From an uncultured bacterium (lineage in GTDB: Bacteria; Bacteroidota; Bacteroidia; Bacteroidales; Bacteroidaceae), in NCBI GenBank assembly GCA_905215345.1, contig CAJMPR010000024.1:1-60694 (forward strand): 60,694 nucleotides of DNA. Reading direction: 5' to 3'. The position numbers and the translations under genes were made by a program. Position 1 is the stretch's first letter. Each line of letters opens with the position of its first letter. The notes under the pieces are model-generated. The model saw only the letters and a list, made by a program, of their open reading frames with translations. It searched no databases and was not told the DNA's origin. This document shows, in pieces, positions 60,655-60,694 of this stretch.

Positions 60655-60694
60655 AGCATCCACAAATTCATTGAGTTCCTATTATGAGAAGTTT

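Larger units (their letters stand above)
50319..60694. mobile_element. Integrative mobilizable element (right end outside or near the window edge)
   Basis: Gene order is excisionase-like, integrase, two cargo genes, HTH, DUF3987 ATPase, TOPRIM primase-like, MobC, relaxase, coiled-coil membrane protein, and an opposed second recombinase. This matches the modular plan of Bacteroides mobilizable elements such as the NBU and Tn4555 groups. No type IV secretion genes are present, so it would need a helper conjugative element. The left end must lie between the dnaK terminator and 50319. I could not find matching attachment-site repeats, so both ends are open. Confidence 0.85.

Overview
The window is chromosomal DNA of a gut Bacteroides. 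It has a SusC/SusD operon, FimA/Mfa-type fimbrillins and lipoproteins with acidic export signals. Its promoters match the Bacteroides form TTTG-N19-21-TAnnTTTG (for example 17849-17879, 8396-8428, 14229-14259, 44932-44963). It also encodes the Na+-coupled methylmalonyl-CoA decarboxylase route to propionate. The species cannot be named from sequence reading alone. I saw no rRNA, tRNA or CRISPR array.

Layout. 0-8.2 kb (minus strand): a secreted GH13 amylase, a TPR protein, and a propionate operon (mce, mmdA, a lamin-tail/OadG fusion, biotin carrier, mmdB). 8.4-14.7 kb: a CPA2 antiporter and HIT protein (plus strand), then Gfo/Idh oxidoreductase, hslR, pth, rplY and a PUR-domain protein (minus). 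14.9-18.4 kb: nusB-yajC-ybbR-coaE and a DUF5606 gene. 18.6-24.4 kb: clpB, a DUF6621-like gene, and a LysR regulator beside a YeiH transporter. 24.1-26.1 kb: a stand-alone NusG N-terminal domain, and two paralogous secreted proteins either side of a small HTH regulator.

26.5-41.7 kb looks like a polysaccharide utilization locus, probably for glycosaminoglycans. A PL8 lyase and a DUF4988/DUF4955-type beta-helix lipoprotein (plus strand) converge on a minus-strand operon of susC, susD, a DUF5017 lipoprotein, a jelly-roll binding protein and two fimbrillin-like lipoproteins. The 754-bp convergent gap is unusually rich in structure: a 22-bp-period array, a 21-bp-period array, two near-identical palindromes and a perfect three-way-junction fold. 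41.9-50.1 kb is housekeeping: recA, bcp, a carboxy(nor)spermidine-synthase-like dehydrogenase, a META lipoprotein, a Crp/Fnr regulator, a MATE exporter and dnaK.

From just after dnaK to the window end lies an integrative mobilizable element. It carries an excisionase-like gene and integrase, a two-gene cargo (DUF262 protein overlapping a protein with a HEPN-type R-x4-H motif), a replication block (HTH, DUF3987 ATPase, TOPRIM primase-like protein, with an iteron-like repeat cluster), mobilization genes (MobC, relaxase, coiled-coil membrane protein) and a second tyrosine recombinase on the opposite strand. The DUF262-HEPN pair is the best candidate for a new defence or toxin system. The most unexpected non-coding signal is a set of four degenerate tandem arrays with 21-23-bp periods and partly palindromic cores (18500, 31575, 31753, 47828), all in intergenic gaps.
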